A DNA stretch of 64,000 nt from Ktedonobacteria bacterium brp13 (GCA_015099395.1 AP024096.1:7853485-7917484), one strand, 5' to 3'. Numbered from the stretch's first letter, positions 26,826 through 36,189 are shown. Notes: a model not told the origin generated them from the sequence alone. Program-made: numbers and translations.

Positions 26826-27734
26826 ATGCAAAAGATTATTGCGTTACGGCAGACGCCCGCTTTTGGCTGGTTGGTTGCTTCTGGGATAGTAGGATTGTTG
26901 TTTATTCTCTATACCATTGTATTTATGACTGGTGCTCTGGATACTTCTACACTACAGGTCGAGCACTGGTTGCTAGGACGACCGGTAAGTGGTCTGGATT
27001 GTACATTCTATGAGTGGCGGCATGTAGGAGAGGCTCAGACTTGTTTGGTGCTTATGCTGGTCTTAAGTGGCATCTACTTGCTGGCGGGTTTTCGGCGGCG
27101 TGTGGTCCTCTACCTGTTCATATTATTGGGGCTAAGCGTCATTATTGAGATTGTAGGGAAGACGCTCCTGCATGCTCCATTGCCGGATACGCTACGTTCT
27201 GGGATGACAGTATTATCGTGTCCGCAACTTCAGAATGCCCCCTCTTCTCAGCGTGCTGCTGCCTTTGTTGGCTTACTGGGCCGAGTTCCTGCTGCTCCTG
27301 TGAATCAGGTAAGTTGGTTACGGACGGTTGCTCAGATGCCGCTCTCTACAATGACACTCTCTGAGTATTCCAAAAGTTATCCAGCCGGGCATGCGGCACG
27401 CTGGTGCTTGCTCTGTCTCCCTGTGGCATGGCTTTGTTGGCAGCGTGTACGTCCACGTCCACTTGCTCTGCGTACTCTGCTCACGTTATTCTTTGGTGTG
27501 CTGGCATTTATGGGTGGCTTTATGCAATTTTACATTGCAGCGCACCTCTTAACAGATACCATTGCCGGGTATTTACTAGGCATCTGCCTGGCCTGCTGCG
27601 CTATCGCTGTGCTATCGCTTAACGATAAACGTGGTATCGCACGCGATGCAGTGTCACTACCTTCCATGGAGCAGGGGCGTTCACATGCGGACTATAGGGC
27701 GGAAAAGGACGTTCCAGGTCACCTGCGAAGCTGA
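26826..27734 (+). CDS. PAP2-superfamily-like membrane protein
   Basis: A 302-residue polytopic membrane protein with about six hydrophobic helices. The central motif S-Y-P-A-G-H-A-A-R (about 181-189) and the later H-L-L-T-D-T-I-A-G match the PAP2 phosphatase motifs P-S-G-H and S-R-x5-H-x3-D. The first motif is weak (K-T-L-L-H-A-P instead of K-x6-R-P), and the arginine expected before the last histidine appears as glutamine (M-Q-F-Y-I-A-A-H). Phosphatase activity, for example on undecaprenyl pyrophosphate or phosphatidate, is therefore uncertain. Neighbours give no further hint. Confidence 0.72.
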   Translation: MQKIIALRQTPAFGWLVASGIVGLLFILYTIVFMTGALDTSTLQVEHWLLGRPVSGLDCTFYEWRHVGEAQTCLVLMLVLSGIYLLAGFRRRVVLYLFILLGLSVIIEIVGKTLLHAPLPDTLRSGMTVLSCPQLQNAPSSQRAAAFVGLLGRVPAAPVNQVSWLRTVAQMPLSTMTLSEYSKSYPAGHAARWCLLCLPVAWLCWQRVRPRPLALRTLLTLFFGVLAFMGGFMQFYIAAHLLTDTIAGYLLGICLACCAIAVLSLNDKRGIARDAVSLPSMEQGRSHADYRAEKDVPGHLRS

Positions 27735-27785
27735 TGGATGGAGTGTATAAACGATTCTCAGGTGTCTCTGAGCGTTCCTTGCTTG

Positions 27786-28172
27786 TTATTCGTTTTGGAA
27801 CGCCTGCAGTCGTTTCTTTCTGTGTTTGGCCTCTCGATAATCAGGGTCCAGTTGGAGTGCATAATCGACTGCCTTGACTGCTTCGTCGTGTCGACCAAGA
27901 ATGCCCAGTACCCAGGCCTTGCCGTCCCAGGCTTGAACGTTGGTCTTATCAAGTTGCAGTGCATGCTCAAAGTTAGTCAGCGCTTCCTCATAGTTTGCCA
28001 GCATCGCATAACAGGTGCCCTGTGCGTACCATGCCTCTGCATTCAGTTCGTCAAGAGCTATCGCACGTTGTACGGCTCTAAGTGCCTCAACGTAGCGGAT
28101 AGAGTTTGAGAGTTGTTGGCTATATTCAAGCCAGAATAAGGCCTGTTTTTTCTGTTGTTCCGGCGTTGTCAT
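27786..28172 (-). CDS. Tetratricopeptide-repeat protein
   Basis: A 128-residue protein made almost entirely of about three TPR units: A-I-A-L-D-E-L-N-A-E-A-W-Y-A-Q-G, A-L-Q-L-D-K-T-N-V-Q-A-W-D-G-K-A and A-L-Q-L-D-P-D-Y-R-E-A. No signal peptide or membrane segment. A small cytoplasmic scaffold for protein-protein contacts is likely; no partner can be named. It is convergent with the PAP2-like gene (51-base gap). Confidence 0.83.
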   Translation of the reverse strand: MTTPEQQKKQALFWLEYSQQLSNSIRYVEALRAVQRAIALDELNAEAWYAQGTCYAMLANYEEALTNFEHALQLDKTNVQAWDGKAWVLGILGRHDEAVKAVDYALQLDPDYREAKHRKKRLQAFQNE

Positions 28173-28243
28173 CTATTTGGTTTTCTCTCTCATTTTTGTG
28201 TCTCTGAGCCTCTTTGTGGCATATCTATACTATGCTATTCGCA

Positions 28244-28927
28244 TTACTCTACATGTGTATTCTGTTGCCATTGAGTGAGTGCTTGTTGGTATGCTTCCCA
28301 GGTATCGACGTCATGTTGTGTCAGGTTTTCGCTGACTTCAAGGTGTTCTATCTCAGTAAGATGGCGTGCAATGACGCTTTTCCCGCCTTCATCGCCTTGC
28401 ACTTGCGCTAATTCAGGGAAAAGACTGGCTGCGAAGAGGACTGGTGTGCCACGTTTCCCGTTATACTGTGGAGCGATGATACGACGCTGCGTCTCATAGT
28501 GACGCGAGATCAGGGCATCCAACAGAGTCGGATTGATAAACGGTTGATCTCCAAGCAAGATTATCGCGCTATCGATAGTCAGGCTCGGCTGCTCAACAGA
28601 TCTTGTGGTGATATCCTTATCAATGGATTGCAGGGCCGCTAGCCCGCTACGTAAGGATGTACTCATCCCCAAAGCAAAATCTGGATTTTTGATATAGTGT
28701 AAGGATGGGTTCGTGTTATAACTTGCGAGTGCTGCATGTACCTGGTCGGCCTGGTGTCCCAATACTACCATGCATGGTCGCGCCTGTGAGTTTAACACTG
28801 CCTCTACTACATGCGCAATAACCGGTTTGTTGCCTAGCGGGAGCAAAAGTTTGTGATAGCCCTGCTCCATTCGACTAGAACGCCCAGCAGCCAGAATAAT
28901 GGCTGCGACCGATGGTTGTGTTCGCAT
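28244..28927 (-). CDS. MobA-like NTP transferase
   Basis: A 227-residue nucleotidyltransferase of the MobA/MocA branch of the GT-A fold. The N-terminal nucleotide-binding motif is I-I-L-A-A-G-R-S-S-R-M followed by K-L-L-L-P-L-G-N-K-P-V. L-L-G-D-Q-P-F-I provides the metal-binding aspartate and N-G-K-R-G-T-P-V-L-F the substrate loop. This set matches CTP:molybdopterin cytidylyltransferases and related proteins of xanthine-dehydrogenase maturation. The ATG at 28927 has GGGGAG upstream; a longer frame begins 37 codons earlier without one. Divergent from larE. No molybdoenzyme gene is in the window, so the exact substrate is open. Confidence 0.83.
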   Translation of the reverse strand: MRTQPSVAAIILAAGRSSRMEQGYHKLLLPLGNKPVIAHVVEAVLNSQARPCMVVLGHQADQVHAALASYNTNPSLHYIKNPDFALGMSTSLRSGLAALQSIDKDITTRSVEQPSLTIDSAIILLGDQPFINPTLLDALISRHYETQRRIIAPQYNGKRGTPVLFAASLFPELAQVQGDEGGKSVIARHLTEIEHLEVSENLTQHDVDTWEAYQQALTQWQQNTHVE

Positions 28928-29105
28928 AGCATCGTTGTCTCCCCTATCCTTCTCTCTCGTAGTAATTATACCTCTTTTAGCGATCTCTTGATGATATAAT
29001 GTTTGCTGGCGTGTGTGTTGTGTATCTCCTGAGAGCATTCAGGCGTATATGTGCTCACGAGACAAGATTGATGCACTCTCACATGTATAATCAGGAGTAT
29101 TATAA

Positions 29106-30002
29106 ATGCTAGATACCAATATCTCTCAAGAACGTAGCGTGGAGGCGTTGGATGCTGAAACACTGGCGAAGTATGAACATCTACAAGCAATCCTACGCGA
29201 TATGGGTTCCGTGCTGGTTGCCTATTCTGGTGGAGTCGATAGTGCACTGCTCTTAAAGGTGGCGCATAATGTCCTCGGTGAGCGGGCTCTGGGTGCTATC
29301 GCAGCCTCTCCGGCCTACGCTGATGAGGAGACGCGTGAGGCTATTGCGGTTGCTCAACAGATGCATGTGCCGCTGGTTACCCTGGTGACGCATGAGCTTG
29401 AAGATGAGCGTTATGTCAAAAATGACACGAATCGTTGCTATTTTTGCAAGACCGAACTGTTTACCGAGTTAGAGCCTCTAGCCCGGAAACATGGTATGCA
29501 ACACATTGCTTATGGCATCAACAAGGATGATGAGGGCGATTTCCGTCCTGGTCAGCGTGCGGCTCGTGAGTTTAAGGTGCGTGGACCTTTACAAGAAGCC
29601 CTGATGGGTAAACGTGAGATTCGTGCTATCGCGCAGTTGCTGAATGTTCCTGTCTGGGATAAGCCTGCTATGGCCTGTTTCTCGTCGCGTATCCCCTATG
29701 GAAGCCGAGTAGATGTTGCTTCATTGCAGATGGTCTATAAAGCCGAGAAGTTGTTGCACGACCTGGGTTTCCACCAGTTGCGCGTACGCCATCATGATAA
29801 GGTTGCGCGTATCGAGGTTGAACGGGCTGAGATCTCGCGCCTGGTAGAGGAAGAGACGAGCCGTATTGTTACCGAAGGCCTGAAAGCGATCGGTTATACC
29901 TATGTAGCCGTTGACCTGATGGGATATCGTACGGGCAGTATGAACGAGAGCTTTTTCAAGAAGAAAAGCACCGTCAGCAAAGCACCTTCAACTGAGCAAT
30001 AG
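29106..30002 (+). CDS. larE: ATP-dependent sacrificial sulfur transferase LarE
   Basis: A 298-residue PP-loop enzyme. The AMP-forming motif Y-S-G-G-V-D-S is at 40-46, N-R-C-Y-F-C-K with a C-x2-C pair at 111-114, and P-A-M-A-C-F-S-S-R-I-P-Y-G with C191 at the position of the sacrificial cysteine of LarE. LarE sulfurates pyridinium dicarboxylate mononucleotide in making the nickel-pincer cofactor of lactate racemase. larB, larC and larA are not in the window. A cysteine desulfurase follows 187 bases downstream. The three cysteines raise the possibility of a cluster-dependent, recyclable LarE rather than a single-use one; this is inference. Confidence 0.92.
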   Translation: MLDTNISQERSVEALDAETLAKYEHLQAILRDMGSVLVAYSGGVDSALLLKVAHNVLGERALGAIAASPAYADEETREAIAVAQQMHVPLVTLVTHELEDERYVKNDTNRCYFCKTELFTELEPLARKHGMQHIAYGINKDDEGDFRPGQRAAREFKVRGPLQEALMGKREIRAIAQLLNVPVWDKPAMACFSSRIPYGSRVDVASLQMVYKAEKLLHDLGFHQLRVRHHDKVARIEVERAEISRLVEEETSRIVTEGLKAIGYTYVAVDLMGYRTGSMNESFFKKKSTVSKAPSTEQ

Positions 30003-30080
30003 TAGTACATACGACTTGAGCCTTGTTGCTCTCCTGGCGGTGAGCAGCAGGGTGTTGTATGTGTGAGATGGGTAGCGTGT

Positions 30081-30088
30081 GCTATAAT
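30081..30088 (+). promoter_or_regulatory. Extended -10 promoter for the cysteine desulfurase
   Basis: TGCTATAAT, with TATAAT at 30083-30088, lies about 100 bases before the ATG. No good -35 is visible. Confidence 0.45.
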
Positions 30089-30189
30089 CTAAGTACTATA
30101 TAGTGTTCAAGATACACTCATAGACGTGCTCACTGTTAGCACAGTTATCAGCCTTCACGGAACAAGCAAAACAACAGGACAGGGAACAT

Positions 30190-31341
30190 ATGCCAGAGCG
30201 CACTATCTATCTCGATCATGCCGCCACAACGCCATTGGATGCACGCGTCCTCGATCGTATGATGCCATATCTAACCAGTGAGTATGGCAATGCCAGCAGT
30301 ATATATACCATTGGTCGCCATGCGATGCAGGCGATTGATCGCTCACGCGAACAGGTCGCAGAGACGTTGCATTGTCGCCCCTCGGAGATTGCTTTTGTAG
30401 GATGTGGTTCCGAGAGCGATAACCTTGCGATTAAAGGGATGGCCTTTGCTTCACAGAAGAAAGGCAATCACATCATTACGTCCTCGATCGAACATCATGC
30501 AGTGCTGCATACCTGTCAGTATCTGGATCGCTTTGGCTTTCAAACGACGTATTTGCCGGTTGACGAGTATGGGATGGTAGACCCTGATGCGGTGGCGCGA
30601 GCGATTACCGATCAAACGATCCTTGTTTCGGTTATGTATGCAAATAACGAGGTAGGGACGATTGAGCCGATCGCTGAGATAGGGCGTATCTGTCGTGCGC
30701 GCAAGATCCCGTTTCATGTAGACGCAGTACAGGCTGGAGGGGCCTTACCGCTTGATGTCGCGGAACTGAAGGTCGACCTGCTCTCGCTCTCTGCGCATAA
30801 GTTTAATGGGCCGAAAGGAATGGGTATTCTCTACACTCGTCAGGGGATGCGCATCCTGCCTCAGTTACAGGGAGGATCACAGGAGCGTGGTCGCCGCGCT
30901 GGGACTGAGGATGTTGCAAGTATCGTCGGAGCCGCCGAGGCCTTACGTCTGGCGTATGAAGAGTTGCCAACTGCGGCACCACGAATTGCTTTGTTGCGTG
31001 ATCGTTTGATTGAAGGGATCCTGGAGATTCCACGTACACGCCTGACAGGCCATCCTACACAGCGACTGGTTAATAATGCGAGCTTTGCTTTTGAAGGTGT
31101 CGAAGGTGAGTCGATTCTGCTTAACCTGGACATGCTAGGGATTGCAGCCTCGACTGGTTCGGCCTGCACCTCTGGTTCTGTGGAACCGTCGCATGTCCTG
31201 ATAGCGCTGGGCCTCTCCTCCGATTGGTCGCATGGGAGCTTACGTTTGACGCTGGGTAAGAAGAATACGCAGGAAGATATCGATTACGTACTCTCTGTAC
31301 TCCCTGGTATTGTTGAGAAGCTACGTGGTCTGGGCATATAA
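30190..31341 (+). CDS. Cysteine desulfurase (IscS/NifS family)
   Basis: A 383-residue PLP enzyme that releases sulfur from cysteine as a protein persulfide for Fe-S clusters and thio-cofactors. Key features are Y-L-D-H-A-A-T-T-P at the N-terminus, H103 in S-I-E-H-H-A-V, the PLP lysine K204 in [10 protein letters not shown], and the persulfide cysteine C326 in S-T-G-S-A-C-T-S-G. This is the class I (NifS/IscS) arrangement. No iscU, mnmA or nifU gene follows. Its position after larE suggests it may supply sulfur locally, but a general housekeeping role is equally likely. Confidence 0.95.
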   Translation: MPERTIYLDHAATTPLDARVLDRMMPYLTSEYGNASSIYTIGRHAMQAIDRSREQVAETLHCRPSEIAFVGCGSESDNLAIKGMAFASQKKGNHIITSSIEHHAVLHTCQYLDRFGFQTTYLPVDEYGMVDPDAVARAITDQTILVSVMYANNEVGTIEPIAEIGRICRARKIPFHVDAVQAGGALPLDVAELKVDLLSLSAHKFNGPKGMGILYTRQGMRILPQLQGGSQERGRRAGTEDVASIVGAAEALRLAYEELPTAAPRIALLRDRLIEGILEIPRTRLTGHPTQRLVNNASFAFEGVEGESILLNLDMLGIAASTGSACTSGSVEPSHVLIALGLSSDWSHGSLRLTLGKKNTQEDIDYVLSVLPGIVEKLRGLGI

Positions 31342-31382
31342 GTCAGTCTTCAATAGCGCTTGGCGAGTCGATGGCAAAAAGT

Positions 31383-31422
31383 GACGAGTTGTACATAGTG
31401 TTGTGCATCTCGTCTTTTTTTT
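31383..31422 (+). terminator. Intrinsic terminator after the cysteine desulfurase
   Basis: GACGAG (31383-31388) pairs with CTCGTC (31409-31414), with additional inner pairing, followed by eight T residues (31415-31422). Confidence 0.85.
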
Positions 31423-31572
31423 AATTATGCACTCGTTTTTACTCATTGCCGAGTATGTTACTATTGAAAGAAGAGTTTATGAGACAGGGTCGTTATTTTG
31501 CTGCGAAGTAATATTATAACACCGGAGAGCAGGTACAGTAGGGCTTTTCATAACATACAAAGGGGCTAAAGG

Positions 31573-32748
31573 ATGGATATGTTGAAGCGCGACGTGCTAT
31601 CCCAACGAGTACGTCAGGTCAAACCTTCTGGAATTCGTAAGTTTTTTGACATTATCAATACCATGCCAAACGTTATCTCACTTGGTGTTGGTGAACCTGA
31701 TTTTGTGACGCCAGAACATATACGGCAGGCTGGTGTGGCATCGATTCAGGCTGGACGAACACGCTATACATCGAATGCCGGCACGCTGGAATTGCGCGAA
31801 GAGATTGCCACGTTGTTACAGCGGCGTTACGGGTTAACCTATGATCCAGTCTCACAGATACTGGTAACTGTAGGTGTGAGCGAAGGCGTGGATGTAGCAA
31901 TGCGTGCGGTGATCGATCCAGGCGACGAGGTGATCTCACCGGACCCGGGTTATGTGGCCTACGAGGCGGATATTATCTTTGCCGGTGGTGTCCCTGTGCC
32001 TGTGAAGACCTACGCTGAATACAATTTTGCTGTTCGTGCGGCTGAGATTGCTGCTGCGATCACCCCGCGCACCAAAGTTATCCTGTTAGGAAACCCCAAC
32101 AATCCGACTGGTGCCGTGATCCCCAGAGAGGAACTGGAGGCGATTGCAAAGTTAGCTGTAGAGCATAACTTGATCGTCATCTCCGACGAAGTCTATAGCC
32201 GTCTTGTCTACAATACGGAGCATGTCTGTATCGCCACCTTCCCTGGTATGCAAGAGCGTACAATCTTACTGGATGGCTTCTCGAAGGCGTATGCGATGAC
32301 AGGCTGGCGTGTTGGCTATGTAGCGGCATCGGCTGAGATCCTGGGTGCGATGATGAAGATCCATCAGTATACGATTATGTGCGCCGGTACTGCTCCTCAG
32401 GAAGCGGCATTGCAAGCTCTGCGCCATGGTGATGAGGACGTACAGCGTATGCATGATGAGTACCAGCATCGTGGTCACATGTTTGTTGAAGGCCTGAACC
32501 GTATCGGATTGGCGACCTGCGAGCCGCGTGGTGCATTCTATGCTTTCCCCAATATTACGAGTACCGGACTGTCTGATGAAGAATTTGCCGAACGGTTGCT
32601 TTTTGATGAAGAAGTTGCCGTTGTACCCGGTAGCGCTTTTGGCGAGGCTGGTACTGGTTATGTACGGGCCGCCTACTGTACAGCCTATGATCAATTAGAA
32701 GAGGCCCTGGTACGTATTGAGCGCTTTGTGCGTAAGCATACAAAATAG
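31573..32748 (+). CDS. Class I/II pyridoxal-phosphate aminotransferase
   Basis: A 391-residue fold-type I aminotransferase of the aspartate/aromatic group. Visible are I-S-L-G-V-G-E-P-D-F near the N-terminus, R-Y-T-S-N-A-G, N-P-N-N-P-T-G, S-D-E-V-Y-S-R-L, the PLP lysine in D-G-F-S-K-A-Y-A-M-T-G-W-R-V-G-Y, and the carboxylate-binding R in Y-V-R-A-A-Y. The exact amino-acid pair cannot be deduced. A second in-frame ATG at 31579 is possible. It is a single gene flanked by terminators. Confidence 0.94.
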   Translation: MDMLKRDVLSQRVRQVKPSGIRKFFDIINTMPNVISLGVGEPDFVTPEHIRQAGVASIQAGRTRYTSNAGTLELREEIATLLQRRYGLTYDPVSQILVTVGVSEGVDVAMRAVIDPGDEVISPDPGYVAYEADIIFAGGVPVPVKTYAEYNFAVRAAEIAAAITPRTKVILLGNPNNPTGAVIPREELEAIAKLAVEHNLIVISDEVYSRLVYNTEHVCIATFPGMQERTILLDGFSKAYAMTGWRVGYVAASAEILGAMMKIHQYTIMCAGTAPQEAALQALRHGDEDVQRMHDEYQHRGHMFVEGLNRIGLATCEPRGAFYAFPNITSTGLSDEEFAERLLFDEEVAVVPGSAFGEAGTGYVRAAYCTAYDQLEEALVRIERFVRKHTK

Positions 32749-32765
32749 TAGTATGAGCGTAAACG

Positions 32766-32814
32766 CAGAGAGACGACTAATCCATACAGGATATTGACCG
32801 TCTCTCTGTGTTTT
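32766..32814 (+). terminator. Terminator after the aminotransferase
   Basis: CAGAGAGACG (32766-32775) pairs with CGTCTCTCTG (32799-32808), then GTGTTTT. It lies between convergent genes. Confidence 0.8.
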
Positions 32815-32829
32815 AGTTGAATGACCCTT

Positions 32830-33465
32830 TTATTCGGCGGAGACGGGTTCGAGGGATGTTCCAGCTCGATCACGTTTGAGCTCGAACAGATTGGGGGTCT
32901 GGAGTGCCCAGTGGAAATGATCCCACATCTCGCCGGCCTCTTCTCCTTGAGGAACGTCAATGATAACGGGACCATAGACACCGATATCTGAGCCATCCAG
33001 CGCGACTGTTGGTACTCCAAAGGCATGATAGCGCTGTACGGCCTCTTCATGGTCGCGCAGGACATCCTGTGCTGTGCTCTCGTCGGCCAGTGCTTCAGCG
33101 ACGATCTCAGGACCGTAGCCAGCCTTTTGCGCAGCTGCTTCGACCCCAGCCCGATCTCTGATGCTCTCTTTCCGTCCATGCTGTGCGTTGCCCAGTTGAA
33201 TGTAGAGTTTCTCAACAGCTTCGTTACCGTACTTGCGGCGGACGAGTGCTAGGGTACGTAATCCAGCCCAACCCATACCATTGACGTAATCTGCGTCTTT
33301 CCCTTCTGGACGATTTGCAATCTCAAGACTAAAGAAGCGCCAGGTAATGTCGATTGGACGTACCTTGCGAGCTTCACGTGCCCAGAGCGCTGTACGCCAG
33401 GCAAACGGGCAGAGCGGATCGAAGTGGAACTGAATGTGAGCAGGTTGTGTCTGTGTTGTACTCAT
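32830..33465 (-). CDS. DsbA-family protein resembling mycothiol-dependent nitroreductase Rv2466c
   Basis: A 211-residue thioredoxin-fold protein with the helical DsbA insertion. The N-terminal motif F-H-F-D-P-L-C-P-F-A-W places a cysteine at residue 19, but the second cysteine expected at 22 is alanine (CPFA rather than CPxC). V-P-T-V-A-L-D-G marks the cis-proline loop (Y-H-A-F-G-V-P-T-V). The F-D-P-L-C-P-W-like start and the K-V-R-P-I-D-I-T-W-R stretch match the Rv2466c group. Start at 33465 with AAGG upstream; a longer frame begins at 33492. A single-cysteine version would act by glutathione- or bacillithiol-type mixed disulfides, if at all. Physiological role unknown. Confidence 0.8.
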   Translation of the reverse strand: MSTTQTQPAHIQFHFDPLCPFAWRTALWAREARKVRPIDITWRFFSLEIANRPEGKDADYVNGMGWAGLRTLALVRRKYGNEAVEKLYIQLGNAQHGRKESIRDRAGVEAAAQKAGYGPEIVAEALADESTAQDVLRDHEEAVQRYHAFGVPTVALDGSDIGVYGPVIIDVPQGEEAGEMWDHFHWALQTPNLFELKRDRAGTSLEPVSAE

Positions 33466-33584
33466 TGTGAAAAATCCTTTGCCAGATAACATTCTGAATA
33501 TTGTGATATTTTATTTTTTCACGCAAACAAGTACAGCATATGTTTTTGCCTGGAGCAATGTCAAGAATATTTGTCAGGAATGCA

Positions 33585-33629
33585 GAAAAAAGCAGGCAGA
33601 TCAATGTTATAAATATTAACCTGCCTGCT
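33585..33629 (-). terminator. Intrinsic terminator of nrdJ
   Basis: On the minus strand AGCAGGCAG (33629-33621) pairs with CTGCCTGCT (33599-33591) and is followed by TTTTTT (33590-33585). Confidence 0.85.
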
Positions 33630-33654
33630 ATTTGTCTACTTACTGTTTACTACC

Positions 33655-36036
33655 TTAGCATTCGCTATGGCCGCAGCTATAGCACTTGCGGCAGCCTTCC
33701 TCGTAGACCATCGTATTACAACCACATTCTGGACACAGGTTACCGGTGACCCGTAACTGACTCAGGTTGACCGCCTCGTGATGATTATTGCTCACATCCT
33801 CGCTCTGCTTGTCTTCTGTGAAGTCGAGAGCGATACCTGGTGTCTCTGCCTCTTCTTCTTTAGCGGTCAGCGTCTCCAGATGGAGTTCGAGAGCCCGTGC
33901 TACTGCGTCAGGCAGCGAACGGACCTGCTGCGCACCGAAACCGACCGAGCGGCTACCACCGATACCACGTAACTGGTTCGTGATCTCCTGTGCACGATCC
34001 GTCGGCGAGAGAGGGCTGAGTAGTTGCAGATTAAGTGAGATCAAGCGACCCAGAGCCTCTGATAGCGCTGCGATATCGCTACCAGCCTTACCAACGTTGA
34101 CGAAAAGCTCAAATGGACCCTCGCCATCGCTGTTGATGGTTACATTGATCTTCCCTTCAGGTGCATTGACCTGACGGGTATAGCCCTGGACGACCGGAGG
34201 ACGCTGTTTGATACCCTGGTGGATCGAAGTGACAGGTGCGAACATTGGCACCACGGCCTCTTCTGCCACCTCTTCAATCTTGGACTCTACCTTCTTTTCA
34301 TCCTCAACACGAGTGAGGACAGCATCCCGAGAGCCATCGCGATAATAGGTAACACCCTTACAGCCCATCTCATAAGCCAACCGATAAAGTGTTTGAACCT
34401 GCTCGACGGTATGATTGTTCGGAGCGTTGACCGTCTTACTGATACTTGAGTCGGTGTAACGCTGGATCATCCCCTGTACCCGTACATGCTCTTCTGGTGC
34501 GAGATCCTTCGAAGATACGAAGTAGGCTGGCGTCTGCTCGTTTGGATGCTGTTCGCGCCACTCTTGCAACAGTGGATGGTACATAATGTGCTCGCCTGTA
34601 CGATCCCTACGGATCATCGCGAAGTCGTAGACTGGCTCGATACCAGAACTGACGCCCGCCAGCAGGCTTGTTGTACCGGTTGGAGCCTGCGTGAGCAAGA
34701 CAGCATTACGTGTGCCATGCTTCTTGATCTTCTCCTGGATCGCTTTGGGTAGGCGTTTGATAAACTTACCCTGCATATATTTGTCGCGATCAAATTTGGG
34801 GAATGGACCCTTCTCTTCCGCATAATCCGTGGAAGCCTCATAGGCAGAGTTCCGGATCGTTGAGTAGATACGCTCGATAACTGGCAGTGACTCTTCACTT
34901 CCATAGGCGATCCCCATCTTGATCAATGCATCAGCCAGACCCATAGTACCCAGACCTGTACGGCGGGTTCCGAGCTGTGCCTCCTCGTTCTCCTTGATGA
35001 AGTATTCGGTTGAATCAACCACATTATCGAGGAAGCGCATTGCGACCTTACTGATCTGTGCCAGCCGCTCGTAGTCTAACTTTCCGTTGCTCACAAAGGC
35101 CGACAGATTAATCGCACCCAGGTTACAGACCCCCCATTCAGGAAGTCCCTGCTCACCACAAGGGTTCACGCAGCGGATATTCTCATAGTACCAGGTGTTT
35201 GACTCTTTATTGTAGCGATCCATAAAGACAAGACCGGGTTCGGCAGACTCCCAGGCTGAGGTACAGATCAGATCCCACAGTCCGCGTGCTCGAATCGTCT
35301 TCTTCACTTCACCTTGCCAGGTCAGGTTCCACTCAGCATCTTCTTTGACGGCTTGCATAAAGTCATCGGAGATACAGACTGAGAGGTTAGCATGCTCGAT
35401 CTTACCTGATTGACGCTTCACCGTAATAAACTCTTCAATATCGGGATGCGTGTCATCGAGCATAAGCATTAATGCTCCTCTTCTGGAGCCACCTTGCTGA
35501 ATAACGTCGCCGGTTGCAACGGAGTACAACTGAGCCCAGGAGCAAGGGCCAGAGGCTGTGCCATTGACAGTTTTAATGTATGAACCGCGTGGACGCAGCG
35601 TTGATAAATTGATGCCGACCCCACCACCACGAGCCATGATCTCAGTCATGACTTTTAGATTATCGAGGATACCCTGACGGCTATCTTCTGGGCTAGGAAT
35701 AACAAAGCAGTTGTAGTAGGTTACCTGATGTCCGGTGCCAGCACCGGCCAGGATACGACCACCGGGCACAAACTGAAAATCGCTGAGAGCCTCGTAAAAG
35801 AGTGCCTCCCATTGCGCACGCTTCTCTTCAGTTTTCTCGACTGCTGCAATACCGCGAGCGACACGTTCCCAGACCTGCTCTGGATAGAACTCCAGGGCAT
35901 TCCCATTAGGATCTTTAAGGGAATACCGATCCATAAATACTTTTTGGCGGATCCCTTCTAGCTGGGTCTGAGACTTTGGTGCAGTCTCTATGCTATCAGT
36001 AGTCGATGTGGTTGAGCTATTGGCTTGCTCTAACAT
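33655..36036 (-). CDS. nrdJ: Adenosylcobalamin-dependent (class II) ribonucleoside-diphosphate reductase
   Basis: A 793-residue class II ribonucleotide reductase that makes deoxyribonucleotides using an adenosylcobalamin radical. Visible are F-V-P-G-G-R-I-L-A-G-A-G, N-C-F-V, G-G-G-V-G-I-N-L-S, and the active-site N-P-C-G-E-Q with downstream C-N-L-G-A-I-N-L. P-T-G-T-T-S-L-L-A and S-S-I-S-K-T-V-N follow, then a TSCPD domain at about 640-700. The tail has six cysteines (C-P-E-C-G-C...C-R-K-C-Y-S-C-G), the redox-active/zinc end of NrdJ. No ATP cone or intein. GAGGAG precedes the ATG. Tandem NrdR-like boxes lie upstream. It depends on the corrinoid genes at 3-8 kb. Confidence 0.96.
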   Translation of the reverse strand: MLEQANSSTTSTTDSIETAPKSQTQLEGIRQKVFMDRYSLKDPNGNALEFYPEQVWERVARGIAAVEKTEEKRAQWEALFYEALSDFQFVPGGRILAGAGTGHQVTYYNCFVIPSPEDSRQGILDNLKVMTEIMARGGGVGINLSTLRPRGSYIKTVNGTASGPCSWAQLYSVATGDVIQQGGSRRGALMLMLDDTHPDIEEFITVKRQSGKIEHANLSVCISDDFMQAVKEDAEWNLTWQGEVKKTIRARGLWDLICTSAWESAEPGLVFMDRYNKESNTWYYENIRCVNPCGEQGLPEWGVCNLGAINLSAFVSNGKLDYERLAQISKVAMRFLDNVVDSTEYFIKENEEAQLGTRRTGLGTMGLADALIKMGIAYGSEESLPVIERIYSTIRNSAYEASTDYAEEKGPFPKFDRDKYMQGKFIKRLPKAIQEKIKKHGTRNAVLLTQAPTGTTSLLAGVSSGIEPVYDFAMIRRDRTGEHIMYHPLLQEWREQHPNEQTPAYFVSSKDLAPEEHVRVQGMIQRYTDSSISKTVNAPNNHTVEQVQTLYRLAYEMGCKGVTYYRDGSRDAVLTRVEDEKKVESKIEEVAEEAVVPMFAPVTSIHQGIKQRPPVVQGYTRQVNAPEGKINVTINSDGEGPFELFVNVGKAGSDIAALSEALGRLISLNLQLLSPLSPTDRAQEITNQLRGIGGSRSVGFGAQQVRSLPDAVARALELHLETLTAKEEEAETPGIALDFTEDKQSEDVSNNHHEAVNLSQLRVTGNLCPECGCNTMVYEEGCRKCYSCGHSEC

Positions 36037-36153
36037 CCTGGATTGCTCCTCTTTCTACAAAACTGTAAATAAAATCATTTTTGTTCAGTTAATTCTGCAT
36101 TCAGGTATGAATGTATATTTTGTCTGGTTACTTCGTTAATTGCTTCCGTCACT

Positions 36154-36182
36154 AGTATACTCGCTACTGCCGCCAAAAACAA
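36154..36182 (-). promoter_or_regulatory. nrdJ promoter
   Basis: On the minus strand TTGTTT (36182-36177), 17-base spacer, TATACT (36159-36154). The leader is about 110 bases. The first NrdR-like box begins 8 bases upstream of the -35. Confidence 0.6.
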
Positions 36183-36189
36183 TCCCCTG

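Noticed and set aside
27738-28109. 123-codon plus-strand ORF
   Set aside because: Antisense to the TPR gene and rich in cysteines as expected for a shadow frame.
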